The notes: generated from the letters alone by a model not told the origin. A stretch of 64,000 nucleotides of DNA from SZAS-103 sp038226665 (GCA_038226665.1 JBBRQI010000013.1:15524-79523); one strand, 5' to 3'; positions 26,072-34,677 are shown, counted from the first letter of the stretch. Translations and numbers: made by a program.

Positions 26072-26847
26072 CAGTTGAGCTCCTCGATGTGCAGTTTGTC
26101 GTTCTGCAACCACACTTGGACGGCTTTGCCATGCAGGCCAGCCGGGATTTCGTCGAGCACTTTGTAGTGGCCTGCGACCGCTACGAGCTCGGCATGGAAC
26201 TCGCGGCAGAAGATACGCGCGTTGGTATCGCCGAGCGCCCCTGCGAGCGCGCGGCCGCGCAAGGGCCCGTAGATGTGCACGGATCCGTCGGCGATGACTT
26301 CAGCTCCGGCACCGACTGGCGCGCACACGGTGAGGTCGCGATTCTGCGCATACACCTGCTGGCCGGAACGCACCGGCGCGGTGTGCATCAGACCCGGTGA
26401 ACCTGGCGGCGCGGCCGTTGGTGCCGGTTGCACGGGTTCCTCATGCACCGGTGCGCTTTCGACGACACGCTCGACTTGCGCAGGTGCAATGGCTTCCGCA
26501 GCGCGTTCGTATTGGGCGCGGAATTTCGCAAGCAATGGCAGTCCGATTTCGCGCGCGAGTTTTTCGACTTCGGTGGTGCCGAACGCAAGCGCGACCGGAA
26601 GCACGCCAGCCTGCTGCAATCCGTTCACGAGTTCACGCGCGCTGGCTGCATCCGGGCAACGACTCAGCGATCCGAAATCGACGACAACCGCGGCGCGCTC
26701 GAACAACTTCGGCGCACGTTGCACGCGCTCGCGCATCTCGGCGACGAGCTTGGCGACATCCAGCGTGCGCACCCGCAGGTTGGCGATGCCGACCTGGCCG
26801 ATCTTGAGTTCGCCGGCCTGTTCGTAATCGGGGACGGTGGCGGCCAT
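26071..26847 (-). CDS. minC: Septum-site inhibitor MinC
   Basis: 258 residues from ATG 26847. The N-terminal FtsZ-inhibiting domain (~10-110) is followed by a Pro/Ala-rich linker and the C-terminal beta-helix with QQVYAQNRDLTVCAPVGAGA, VIADGSVHIYGPLRGRALAG and DTNARIFCREFHAELVAVAG. All are MinC hallmarks for dimerisation and MinD binding. Both ends overlap neighbours by TGATG: the GNAT stop at the start and the minD start at the end. A frame to 27243 exists but overlaps GNAT. Confidence 0.95.
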   Translation of the reverse strand: MAATVPDYEQAGELKIGQVGIANLRVRTLDVAKLVAEMRERVQRAPKLFERAAVVVDFGSLSRCPDAASARELVNGLQQAGVLPVALAFGTTEVEKLAREIGLPLLAKFRAQYERAAEAIAPAQVERVVESAPVHEEPVQPAPTAAPPGSPGLMHTAPVRSGQQVYAQNRDLTVCAPVGAGAEVIADGSVHIYGPLRGRALAGALGDTNARIFCREFHAELVAVAGHYKVLDEIPAGLHGKAVQVWLQNDKLHIEELN

Positions 26848-27461
26848 CAGGTGCCCGTCGCAAGTTGCGGGCGTTCGATTGCATCGGCGGTCGCGCGCGC
26901 ATTCAGCCAGTCGAGCGCGGGCAGGCCGTGCGCGCCATTGTCGAGATAGGTCGCGCGCACCCACGGCCAACTGCACAACTCCTTGACCAGGTACGCCGCA
27001 CGCAGGGCGATGCCCGGCACGACTTGCTGGCCGACTTCGTGAAAACCGAAACTGCCGTGGAACAGCAATGCCGGATCGCGCCCCGAGGTGACGAACACCT
27101 CGCATGCGATCAACGGCGAACGCACTTCGGCGAAACTCTGCACGTCCGCGTAAAAAATGCGACCGAGCCCGGCGCCGCGATGAGCGCCCGCTATCACGAT
27201 GCGATCGATGTACACGAACTCGGGATAGCGTTCGCGAAACCACAGGAAATTGGGACTGTCGTACACCGCATCCGGCATCAATGCGATCAGGAAACCGGCG
27301 AGGTGGCCGTCGGTTTCGGCGACGCGGAAATAGGCGGCGTGCCGCCAGAAAAACCGCAACCGGTCAGCGTCGATCGGCAGGATGCCCGCACCAGCGGCAT
27401 TGTTGAGGGCAAGAACCGAATCCAGCTCGTGCTCGCGCACGTCGCGGATAACCATCGTCAT
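26847..27461 (-). CDS. GNAT-family acetyltransferase, first gene of the min unit
   Basis: 204 residues from ATG 27461; a second ATG at 27455 is equally possible. The acetyl-CoA segment IVIAGAHRGAGLGRIFYADV (~95-114) follows EFVYIDR, and FHGSFGFHEVGQQ is the C-terminal GNAT pattern. The stop overlaps minC as TGATG, so it would be translated with the division-site genes. In-frame extension to 27662 enters the divergent promoter region. Target unknown; a small molecule or protein N-terminus are both possible. Confidence 0.85.
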   Translation of the reverse strand: MTMVIRDVREHELDSVLALNNAAGAGILPIDADRLRFFWRHAAYFRVAETDGHLAGFLIALMPDAVYDSPNFLWFRERYPEFVYIDRIVIAGAHRGAGLGRIFYADVQSFAEVRSPLIACEVFVTSGRDPALLFHGSFGFHEVGQQVVPGIALRAAYLVKELCSWPWVRATYLDNGAHGLPALDWLNARATADAIERPQLATGT

Positions 27462-27639
27462 GCAGACCGTACTCCTGGCGTCTAGGGCGGTCACGCGCCC
27501 GAATGCCGTGCGCCGCTGGTACGGATTATGCCATCGCATCCCGACCGGATGCACAACATCTTGTGTCCGGATGCCGCAAACAGGGGCAGGCATGACTTTG
27601 GGCCCGTACGCCAGGGCCGACCGCCACTTATGATGTGGG

Positions 27640-28809
27640 ATGCTCGCGCGCGTCAGCCACACCCAACTCCTGCGCTATGCCGGTCTGTTCACCTGGGCGA
27701 TGGTGAGCATTCCGCTGTTGCTCAATTCCTCGGATTTCCCGACCGCGGAAGGCATCGAGCGCATCGCCGCGCAATCGAATCTGCATTGGTGGCTGGTCTC
27801 CTACGTCGCGTTCGGCGCCGGCTACTGGCTGGTCACGCGCTCGCTGGGCGTGCGCCGTCCGCGCTGGTACGACTTCCTGTTGCTGCTGATGCTGACGGTA
27901 TCGGCGGTTGCGGTGTGCCAGTTCAGCCAAAGTGGCCTGGGCGGCATCCTGCTGCTGGTGCTCGCAGGCGTGTTGCCCTGGTTGCTGCCGTTGCGGATCG
28001 GCATCCCCTGGCTGTTGCTGCAGCACGTCGCCTTGATCCCGGTCTTCACCAACGGTCAGGGTTTCAAGCTCGGCGATGCGATCCTGCAAGCCATGCTGTT
28101 CGTGGGCTACTCGAGTTTCACCTTCATTACCGCACTGGTGGCCAAGCGCCAGGCCGAGGCGCGCGAGGGACAGCGCCGGCTCAACAACGAATTGCGCGCC
28201 ACCCGTGCCCTGCTCGCAGAAAGCAGCCGGCTCAGCGAGCGCATGCGCATCTCGCGCGAACTGCACGACCTGCTCGGGCATCACCTGACGGCGCTGAGCC
28301 TGAACCTCGAGGTCGCCACTCACCTGTCGGATGGCAAGGTGCAGGAGCACGTGCGCCAGGCGCACACGCTGGCACGGCTGCTGTTGACCGATGTGCGCGA
28401 GGCCGTGAGCCAGTTGCGCGAGGAGGGCGCAGTGGACATGAGCACCGCGTTGACCACCTTGGCCGAAGGCGTGCTTGCACCGGAAATCCACCTGGAAATG
28501 CCGCAGCCATTCCTGGTCGAGGATCCCGATCACGCCAATATCCTGTTGCGTTGCGCGCAGGAGATCATCACCAACACCGTCCGCCACGCGCAGGCCGATC
28601 ATCTCTGGTTGCGCTTCCGGCAAACAGGCGGCGCGATCGAGGTCGACGCCAGCGACGACGGCCAAGGTGCCGATCACCTCGCGCTGGGCAACGGTCTACG
28701 CGGCATGCGCGAGCGACTCCAGCAGCACGCCGGTTCGGTCGACATCAAGACCGCGCGCGGGCAGGGGTTTGCGCTGACCTTGAGCCTCCCGCTGGAGAAG
28801 CTGGCGTGA
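27640..28809 (+). CDS. Membrane sensor histidine kinase, NarL/DesK type
   Basis: 389 residues. Five to six membrane helices fill ~13-168, with little periplasmic loop, as in DesK-type sensors of membrane state. A short coiled coil (~170-200) leads to the HisKA_3 box RISRELHDLLGHHLTALSLN with phospho-acceptor H209. The ATPase domain has EIITNTVRHA (N box), DDGQG and GNGLRGMRERL. The response regulator follows 73 bases later on the same strand. The gene diverges from GNAT-minCDE with ~180 bases between. The stimulus cannot be read from the sequence. Confidence 0.92.
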   Translation: MLARVSHTQLLRYAGLFTWAMVSIPLLLNSSDFPTAEGIERIAAQSNLHWWLVSYVAFGAGYWLVTRSLGVRRPRWYDFLLLLMLTVSAVAVCQFSQSGLGGILLLVLAGVLPWLLPLRIGIPWLLLQHVALIPVFTNGQGFKLGDAILQAMLFVGYSSFTFITALVAKRQAEAREGQRRLNNELRATRALLAESSRLSERMRISRELHDLLGHHLTALSLNLEVATHLSDGKVQEHVRQAHTLARLLLTDVREAVSQLREEGAVDMSTALTTLAEGVLAPEIHLEMPQPFLVEDPDHANILLRCAQEIITNTVRHAQADHLWLRFRQTGGAIEVDASDDGQGADHLALGNGLRGMRERLQQHAGSVDIKTARGQGFALTLSLPLEKLA

Positions 28810-28882
28810 AATGTTCCGATCCACAGTTCTTGCACAACATGCGTTACACCCATACTGACGTTTCGCCCACGGAGAATTGCCC

Positions 28883-29524
28883 ATGATTCGCGTTTGCCTG
28901 GTGGACGACCAGACCTTGGTGAGGCAGGGCATCCGTTCCCTGTTGGCACTCGCCGACAGCATCGAGGTGATCGGCGAAGCCGCCGATGGCAGGCAGGCCG
29001 TCGAACTGATCCCGCAGCTCAAGCCCGATGTCGTGCTCATGGACATGCGCATGCCGCATATGTCGGGGCTGGAAGCGTTGCAGGCGTTGAACGCCAGCGG
29101 CGAGCTGCCGCCGACGATCATCCTGACCACCTTTGACGACGACCAGCTGGTACTTGCGGGAATCAAGGCCGGCGCGCGCGGTTACATGCTCAAGGACGTT
29201 TCGCTCGAACAACTGGTCAATGCCATCCAGACCGTCGCAGGCGGCGGTTCGCTGGTGCAGCCTGCAGTGACCCAGCGGCTGCTTTCAGGGCTGGAGCACA
29301 TGAACAACGCGTTCGTCAGCCTCGAGCGCCCCGACCCCCTCACCGAACGCGAAACCGAAATCCTGCGGCTGATGGCTGGCGGTTTTTCCAACAAGGAAAT
29401 CGCCAATTCGCTGCACGTCGCCGAGGGCACGGTCAAGAATCACGTCTCCAATATCTTGTCGAAGCTCGGCGTGCGCGATCGCACCCGTGCAGTACTCAAG
29501 GCCTTCGAGCTCGGATTGGTTTGA
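28883..29524 (+). CDS. NarL/FixJ-family response regulator
   Basis: 213 residues from ATG 28883, preceded by GGAG nine bases upstream; a TTG at 28877 is less likely. The receiver has the acidic pair in CLVDDQ, phospho-acceptor D54 in VVLMDMRMP and the invariant Lys in YMLKDVSLEQL. The LuxR-type HTH is LTERETEILRLMAGG, FSNKEIANSLHVAEGTVKNH. It ends RTRAVLKAFELGLV. It pairs with the kinase just upstream. A partial copy of its 3' end lies 1.9 kb downstream (31408-31452). Confidence 0.93.
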   Translation: MIRVCLVDDQTLVRQGIRSLLALADSIEVIGEAADGRQAVELIPQLKPDVVLMDMRMPHMSGLEALQALNASGELPPTIILTTFDDDQLVLAGIKAGARGYMLKDVSLEQLVNAIQTVAGGGSLVQPAVTQRLLSGLEHMNNAFVSLERPDPLTERETEILRLMAGGFSNKEIANSLHVAEGTVKNHVSNILSKLGVRDRTRAVLKAFELGLV

Positions 29525-29538
29525 CCCGATAACTTTGA

Positions 29539-29640
29539 AAAGGGGACGGGAACAATTAATTCGAGTTAATTGTTCCCGTCCCCTTTCGTCCATTAACTCC
29601 GTCCCCTTTGATTCCGACCCCTATTTTCTCTGCCCCTTTG
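29539..29640. repeat. Palindromic repeat with 21-bp perfect stem plus degenerate half copies
   Basis: The arms at 29539-29559 and 29566-29586 are perfect reverse complements around a 6-base loop (TTCGAG). Each arm contains AAAGGGGACGGGAAC or its complement. Three weaker copies of the arm follow on the plus strand: 29593-29609 (TTAACTCCGTCCCCTTT), 29610-29626 and 29628-29640. Such AAAGGGG(A/T)C palindromes resemble the elements mobilised by REP-associated tyrosine transposases; no transposase is nearby. The hairpin follows the response regulator stop by 14 bases and may also end its transcript. Confidence 0.75.
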
Positions 29641-30076
29641 TTCGGTGAAATGGTGGCCCGTTTTCCGGCTCAGTCTGAATCGCCTTTATATCTGAGAGAT
29701 GAAGCCTCACCTCCCGTGCATCGATCGCTGCTTTCGTAGCATGGAAAGATATGTGGGCCGCTAGAGGGTAAGTTTTTCTTTGGGCTGAACCATCCCCTTC
29801 GACCAGGACTCTGACCGAAATTTTCGTTCCAAAGAGGTCTTGAGGTGTCGTGACACGGACGGTGACCACATCCCAGTTCAGAGAACCCCCATTCGTAAGG
29901 TCTACCATGTCGCATTCGACGCATATTTTCTCAACCGAGGCAGACAGACTTATAAGCCCCGACGAAGCAGCAGAATTCGACGCATGAGTCGTTGAGCTCA
30001 GCGAGAAAAAGCACAGACCAGCACCCAGCACAGCAGAGGCGCCGAATCTAAGAAGGAAAAACGAAGAGCGTTTCAT
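29621..30076 (-). CDS. Small secreted protein next to the Rhs metallopeptidase; candidate immunity protein
   Basis: 151 residues with an N-terminal signal peptide (~1-32, RFGASAVLGAGLCFFSLSST). The mature part is beta-rich, with two close cysteines (KICVECDMVDL) and no recognised domain. Its ATG overlaps the stop of the Rhs/metallopeptidase gene (ATGA at 30073-30076), the usual arrangement of toxin and immunity genes; a periplasmic inhibitor of a metallopeptidase would fit. The last six codons (TKGQRK) and the stop lie inside the palindromic repeat array, so the natural C-terminus may have been replaced. Low GC compared with neighbours. Function is inferred from position only. Confidence 0.55.
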   Translation of the reverse strand: MKRSSFFLLRFGASAVLGAGLCFFSLSSTTHASNSAASSGLISLSASVEKICVECDMVDLTNGGSLNWDVVTVRVTTPQDLFGTKISVRVLVEGDGSAQRKTYPLAAHISFHATKAAIDAREVRLHLSDIKAIQTEPENGPPFHRTKGQRK

Positions 30077-31377
30077 GGCCCACCGCCTGGATTCTTGCCG
30101 TAGTTTTGCATGAAGTGTTCTCTATCTGCATCGTTCACGCGCTGGCTATGGTAGTCCATGATTCCACCATACAAGAAATCGCCAGGGGTTTGCGGATGTC
30201 CGTTGCCAAAGAAAAAATGACCCATTTCATGAGTCAGCGAGGTCTCCTGCAACCATCCAGGATGGTCACTATTGAGATAGATAGTGCTTTTGGAAAGGTC
30301 CGTGCGACCTCCTATGTTGTAGCCTGCTGTGCAAACTGACAAACACATATCACCAGCGAACTGCGCCGTGCTCCGGGCAAGAATGTGCAAGGAATCGTCT
30401 CCCGTTTGATTCACCGGCGAAATCTTTAACCCGTCGCCGTTCCAGTTAGAGAGCGCGCCTCTTATAGTCGCTTGGGCCACATCGCCATCGACTTTCAGTG
30501 CCGTGTTGGTCGTCTTTCCATCGCTGGTAGTCTCGGCCGCAATAGCGGGGTTCACAAAGTCTGGATTCAATCTGCTTCCAGTCGCTACGTGATCGGCTGC
30601 TGAGTGTGCTATTGCCTGATCGTTCGTGCTGCCACCGCACGAAGCGGGTAGCGAATACGATCGACATTCTCTTAACACCTTGTCTGGGATGTCGCCGCTG
30701 TTGCCGCCCGCACTCGTAATGTCCAGCGTGGATACGCTGTTTTCGGACCCGGCAGCCTGCGCTTGTCGGCTACCGGTTGAACTGCTGGGCGTGGCCCCAG
30801 GACTAGCACCATTGCCAGGACCCATCTGGATCGTGTAGCCAGCGCCTGCGGTGCCGCCGGCATAGCCTGCGTTGCCTTCGGTCGTCATGCCGCCCTTGAT
30901 GTGCGTACCCGTCGGAGTTACTTCCAGCGTCTTCTTGGCGACGGTGCAAACTCTGCTTGGGTCTGCGGGACAAGCCGTATACCCGGTCGGATCGGTTCCC
31001 GCCAACGGATTGTTGAGGATGTAGCTGTACGGATTCAGGCTCTGGCTGTTGAGCGGGAACTGGATGAACGGGTCCACGCTCAGGAACTTGCCCAGCGCGT
31101 AATCGTACACGCGCCCGTTCATGTGGATCAGCTCGACGCTGTTGAGGTGCTCGTGGCCGGTGAAGCCATGGCCGGTGATCGCCATGCTCTGGATGCGCGC
31201 CGGCGACAGATCGGCCCAGGTGCCTGACCTCGGTTTGCCGAACGCATCCGAGCCGCGGGTCTCGACCAAGGTACCGGTGGCGTCTGCGATCGCGTCCACC
31301 GATCCGAGACGTCCCGAGCCGCGAGCTACAGGAAGTATGGATATATCCCCAGACGAAAAACTGCGGGTTCGAGCCAT
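30073..31377 (-). CDS. 5'-truncated Rhs-core protein with metzincin-like metallopeptidase C-terminus
   Basis: 434 residues from ATG 31377. Residues ~22-145 are the last part of an Rhs core: LGSVDAIADATGTLVE, GRVYDYALGKFLSVDPF and SQSLNPYSYILNNPLAGTDP, the usual junction before a variable toxin tip. The unique C-terminus ends in LTHEMGHFFFGNGHP (H383, E384, H387, H394), followed by GGIMDY at ~404-409, a likely Met-turn. This reads as a metzincin with one extra residue in the zinc motif. Full Rhs proteins exceed 1,000 residues; no signal, repeats or delivery domain remain. The start is uncertain: the open frame reaches 31614 but has no Rhs homology there. Confidence 0.7.
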   Translation of the reverse strand: MARTRSFSSGDISILPVARGSGRLGSVDAIADATGTLVETRGSDAFGKPRSGTWADLSPARIQSMAITGHGFTGHEHLNSVELIHMNGRVYDYALGKFLSVDPFIQFPLNSQSLNPYSYILNNPLAGTDPTGYTACPADPSRVCTVAKKTLEVTPTGTHIKGGMTTEGNAGYAGGTAGAGYTIQMGPGNGASPGATPSSSTGSRQAQAAGSENSVSTLDITSAGGNSGDIPDKVLRECRSYSLPASCGGSTNDQAIAHSAADHVATGSRLNPDFVNPAIAAETTSDGKTTNTALKVDGDVAQATIRGALSNWNGDGLKISPVNQTGDDSLHILARSTAQFAGDMCLSVCTAGYNIGGRTDLSKSTIYLNSDHPGWLQETSLTHEMGHFFFGNGHPQTPGDFLYGGIMDYHSQRVNDADREHFMQNYGKNPGGGP

Positions 31378-31407
31378 AGAACCGCAGAGCGCGTCACTCG
31401 GAATGGC

Positions 31408-31452
31408 AGCACCCGTGCAGTGTTGAGGGCCTTCGAACTGGGATTGGCATAA
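31408..31452 (+). pseudogene. 3' scar of a NarL-type response regulator
   Basis: Fourteen codons read STRAVLRAFELGLA then TAA, against RTRAVLKAFELGLV then TGA at the end of the intact regulator (29480-29524). Upstream codons no longer match. The stretch is antisense to the open extension of the Rhs frame. It appears to be the tail of a second copy of the regulator gene, so the Rhs island sits between a full and a broken copy. Confidence 0.55.
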
Positions 31453-31707
31453 GTCGGACGTCCGGCCAAGCGCAGCGTGCCGGCGTTCGCAACCGCGTGA
31501 GCCTGCGGCTCGCATGCAGCGGCCGCGCACTCGTATAGGCTTCGTCTGATCGATCTCGTCAAAGCCTGCGCGGGGTAGCTGCCCGGCTGCCTCGTTCCCT
31601 GCTAGCATTGCCACTTGTGCATGCGCGACCCCGTGTTGCGATGATGCCGCGTCGGTCGCCGTCGATGCTCGGACGGGCCGCGTCAGCCCGTTTTCTGGAG
31701 ACTGCGA
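31453..31707. other. Non-coding stretch between the Rhs island and the SRPBCC gene
   Basis: No supported gene. The minus-strand open frame of the Rhs gene continues through here but without family similarity. The last bases hold a ribosome site (TCTGGAG, nine bases before ATG 31708). No clear promoter pair or hairpin was found. Confidence 0.4.
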
Positions 31708-32793
31708 ATGATTCGGATTCTTGAATTACTGATCGCCATGGTGCTGGTCGTGGTGCTGTTTGTCGTGGTCGGACTGGCATTGCCATCGCATCGCCATGCC
31801 TTCTACGCGACCGAGACCAACCGGCCGTTGCCGGTGGTCTTCGACATGCTGTCCGGGTTCAAGCGCTTCAAGGACTGGAATGGACTGACCAAGATGGATC
31901 CGCACATCCATTACAGCCTGAGCGGCGCGGAAAGCGGCAAGGGCGCACGCGTCGATTACACATCGCAGAATGCGAGTGTCGGCAGCGGCAGCTGGGAAGT
32001 GACCGAGGTCGATCCCGGCGACGCGGGCAAGATCGTCATCAACGTGATCAATGGCGATTACGGTTCCAACAAGACGATGACGTTCCACTTCAAGAGGGTC
32101 GGCAACCAGAAGTTGTCGGTCGAGATCGGCGAGGACTACGACGTCGATTACGGCTGGAACCTGTTCGGCCGTTACGCAGGACTGTACGTGTCCCGCAGCG
32201 CTGGCGACTTGATGAAGGCTGGCCTGGCCAACCTCAACAACCTGCTTGCGACGATACCCAAGTTCGATTACACCCAGCTCACGGTTGCGCCGAAGATCGT
32301 CAAGCTTCCGGCCGAGAACCTGCTGACCGCACCGACCAAGGCCAAGCGCGCCAACGACGAAGTGATGTCGGCGATGCAGACACAGGAAAAATGGCTGCGC
32401 CAGGTGATCGCGAAGAACGGCCTTGAAGCGACCGGCCCATTGCGCGTCATCACCAATAGCTACGGTGCCGATACCTACGATTTCGACCTCGCGCTTCCCG
32501 TGCACAAGGTTGGCGAGGCCGCAGGTGCTGCGCCGTCGCAGTTGACGGTCAAGCTCGACGGTCCCGTGAAGTACGTCCAGACGCAGGCTGCGGACGCCAT
32601 CACAACGACCTATGCCGGCCACATGGCACAACTGTCGGCGATCCGCGAGGCGATGAAAGCCTGGGCGGTCGTGCATGGCGTGCAGGTCGGCGATCACCCG
32701 TACGAGGTCTATACGAAGGGCATCGCGACGTCGTTCAGCGAAACCGGCGATTTCACGTTGTACTGGCCGCTGAAGCCCGCGGGCAGCAAGTAA
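31708..32793 (+). CDS. SRPBCC-family protein with C-terminal effector-binding-like domain
   Basis: 361 residues. An N-terminal hydrophobic helix (~3-25, LELLIAMVLVVVLFVVVGLA) may anchor it in the membrane. An SRPBCC (START-like) domain (~30-175) opens RPLPVVFDMLSGFKRFKDWN, typical of polyketide-cyclase-like proteins that bind hydrophobic ligands. The second half resembles GyrI/AraC effector-binding folds and ends in a VGDHPYEVYTKGIATSFSE stretch common in this family. GGAG precedes the start. It stands alone. Ligand unknown. Confidence 0.78.
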   Translation: MIRILELLIAMVLVVVLFVVVGLALPSHRHAFYATETNRPLPVVFDMLSGFKRFKDWNGLTKMDPHIHYSLSGAESGKGARVDYTSQNASVGSGSWEVTEVDPGDAGKIVINVINGDYGSNKTMTFHFKRVGNQKLSVEIGEDYDVDYGWNLFGRYAGLYVSRSAGDLMKAGLANLNNLLATIPKFDYTQLTVAPKIVKLPAENLLTAPTKAKRANDEVMSAMQTQEKWLRQVIAKNGLEATGPLRVITNSYGADTYDFDLALPVHKVGEAAGAAPSQLTVKLDGPVKYVQTQAADAITTTYAGHMAQLSAIREAMKAWAVVHGVQVGDHPYEVYTKGIATSFSETGDFTLYWPLKPAGSK

Positions 32794-32995
32794 TCACCGC
32801 GCTTGTTGCGTTCATGCGCGTCGGTTTCGACGGCGCGCGGCATATACGGTTCGTCGCGACGGCATCGATCGCCGCGGGAGCGATCGTGATTGATCCGGAA
32901 ATTCCAGGCATCCCGAACGGTCACAATCATCCGCAGCCGCGCGCTTCGGTGCGCGCGCCAGTTCGATCAACGACTCCCAGCGAGACGATCCACCG

Positions 32996-33925
32996 ATGAT
33001 CGAAACCCAGCAGCTGAGCAAACGCTACGGTCGGATCACGGCGGTGGATGCGGTCAGTTTCAAGGTCGGCCCTGGTGAGGTGCTTGGTTTCCTCGGCCCC
33101 AATGGTGCCGGCAAATCCACCACGATGCGCATGCTTGCGGGCTACCTCGCGCCGAGTGATGGCAGCGCGAGCGTATGCGGCCACGACGTCGTGCGCGATC
33201 CGCTCGCCGCGCGTCGCGCGCTCGGCTACCTGCCCGAGGGCGCGCCGAGTTACGGCGAGATGCGCGTGCAGGCGTTCCTCGCGTTTGTCGCTGATGCGCA
33301 CCAGCTGGAACCGGCCACGCGCCGGCGCCGCCTCGATGAAGTGATCGCGCGGCTCGCGCTCGAATCCGTGTTGCAGCAACGCATCGACACTCTGTCGAAA
33401 GGCTTTCGCCGCCGCGTCGCGCTGGCTGCCGCGATCCTGCACGATCCGCCCGCGCTGTTGCTCGACGAACCAACCGATGGCCTCGACCCGAACCAGAAAC
33501 ACGACGTGCGCCAGCTCATCCGCGAGATGTCGCGTGAACGCACCATCGTGATTTCCACGCACATCCTCGAGGAAGTGCAGGCGCTGTGCACGCGCGCCAT
33601 CGTCATCGCGCGCGGCAAGCTGCTCGCCGACGCCACGCCCGCCGAGCTCGAAAAACGTTCGCGCTACCACGGCGCGATCTCGGTGCAGGTCGGCGACAGC
33701 GTGACCGCGCGCTCCGCGCTCCAAGGCATGCAGGGAGTTGCCGCGATCGAAGCCGACAGCGAAAACAATCGCCTGCTGGTCGTGCCGCAGGGCGGCGTCG
33801 ATCTGCTCGCTGCGATCGGCGAACGCCTGCATGCGCGCGGCGTTGCCTACAGCGACGCGCGCGTCGAACGCGGCCGCCTCGAGGATGTGTTCCGCAGCCT
33901 GACCCTCGCTGGAGACGCTCGATGA
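32996..33925 (+). CDS. ABC transporter ATPase, GldA-like
   Basis: 309 residues. Walker A GPNGAGKSTTMRMLAGYLAP, signature LSKGFRRRVALAAAIL and Walker B ALLLDEPTDGLDPNQ are intact, followed by STHILEEVQALC. The ~80-residue C-terminal extension is typical of ATPases pairing with ABC-2 permeases. Its stop overlaps the permease start (ATGA at 33922-33925), and a GldG-like gene follows. In Bacteroidetes GldA/F/G support gliding; in other phyla the set is common, with unknown substrate. Confidence 0.9.
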   Translation: MIETQQLSKRYGRITAVDAVSFKVGPGEVLGFLGPNGAGKSTTMRMLAGYLAPSDGSASVCGHDVVRDPLAARRALGYLPEGAPSYGEMRVQAFLAFVADAHQLEPATRRRRLDEVIARLALESVLQQRIDTLSKGFRRRVALAAAILHDPPALLLDEPTDGLDPNQKHDVRQLIREMSRERTIVISTHILEEVQALCTRAIVIARGKLLADATPAELEKRSRYHGAISVQVGDSVTARSALQGMQGVAAIEADSENNRLLVVPQGGVDLLAAIGERLHARGVAYSDARVERGRLEDVFRSLTLAGDAR

Positions 33926-34674
33926 GCGCCAGCCCTTCGATAAGTGCTGTAGGGACGGTATTCCGCCGCGAGTGGAGCAGCTACCTGGCGACGCCGGTCG
34001 CGTACGTGTTCACGGTGATCTTCCTGATGCTCGCGGCGTCGCTCACGTTCTATCTCGGCGGGTTTTTTGAGCGCGGCCAGGCCGACCTGCAGCCGTTCTT
34101 CGCATTCCATCCGTGGCTTTATCTTTTCATCGTTCCGGCGGTTTCGATGCGCCTGTGGGCCGAGGAACGCGGCAACGGAACCATCGAATTGCTACTGACG
34201 TTGCCTCTGCCAACATGGCAGGCGGTACTCGGCAAGTTCCTCGCTGCGTGGTGCTATGTCGGTCTTGCGCTCGCGCTGACGTTCCCGATGTGGATCACGG
34301 TCAATTACCTCGGCGATCCGGACAATGGCGTGATCCTTGCCGGTTACCTCGGCAGCTGGCTGATGGCGGGCGCATTCCTTGCGGTTGGCGCCTGCCTGTC
34401 CGCAGCAACGCGCAACCAGGTCATCGCCTTCATCCTGACTGCGAGCGTGTGCTTTGTGTTCCTGCTAGCGGGCTACCCTCTGGTGCAGGAAACCGCGCGT
34501 GCGTGGTTGCCGAACGCATTGGCCGATGCCATCGCGCAGCTGAGTTTCCTCAGCCACTTCGACGCGATTTCGCGCGGCTTGCTGGATCTGCGCGACATCG
34601 CGTTCTTCGTCATCACGATCATCGCCTGGCTGGTCGCCTGCACGATCGTCGTCGATCTTCGGAAAGCGGACTGA
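33922..34674 (+). CDS. ABC-2 permease, GldF-like
   Basis: 250 residues with six membrane helices. VFRREWSSYLATPVAYVFTV and SMRLWAEERGNGTIELLLTL are the GldF/NosY-like signatures. The start overlaps the ATPase stop. The frame seen further upstream belongs to a shadow of the ATPase gene. The GldG-like gene begins 3 bases after its stop. It would form the membrane channel of the three-gene system. Confidence 0.9.
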   Translation: MSASPSISAVGTVFRREWSSYLATPVAYVFTVIFLMLAASLTFYLGGFFERGQADLQPFFAFHPWLYLFIVPAVSMRLWAEERGNGTIELLLTLPLPTWQAVLGKFLAAWCYVGLALALTFPMWITVNYLGDPDNGVILAGYLGSWLMAGAFLAVGACLSAATRNQVIAFILTASVCFVFLLAGYPLVQETARAWLPNALADAIAQLSFLSHFDAISRGLLDLRDIAFFVITIIAWLVACTIVVDLRKAD

Positions 34675-34677
34675 ACC

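Noticed and set aside
30106..30339. Plus-strand frame of 77 codons opposite the metallopeptidase tip
   Set aside because: Antisense to the metzincin-like region and without a ribosome site; an immunity role was considered, but the ATGA-overlapping minus-strand gene is the better candidate.
29525..31452. Prophage or complete transposon carrying the Rhs island
   Set aside because: No integrase, transposase, phage structural gene or terminal repeats were found around it.
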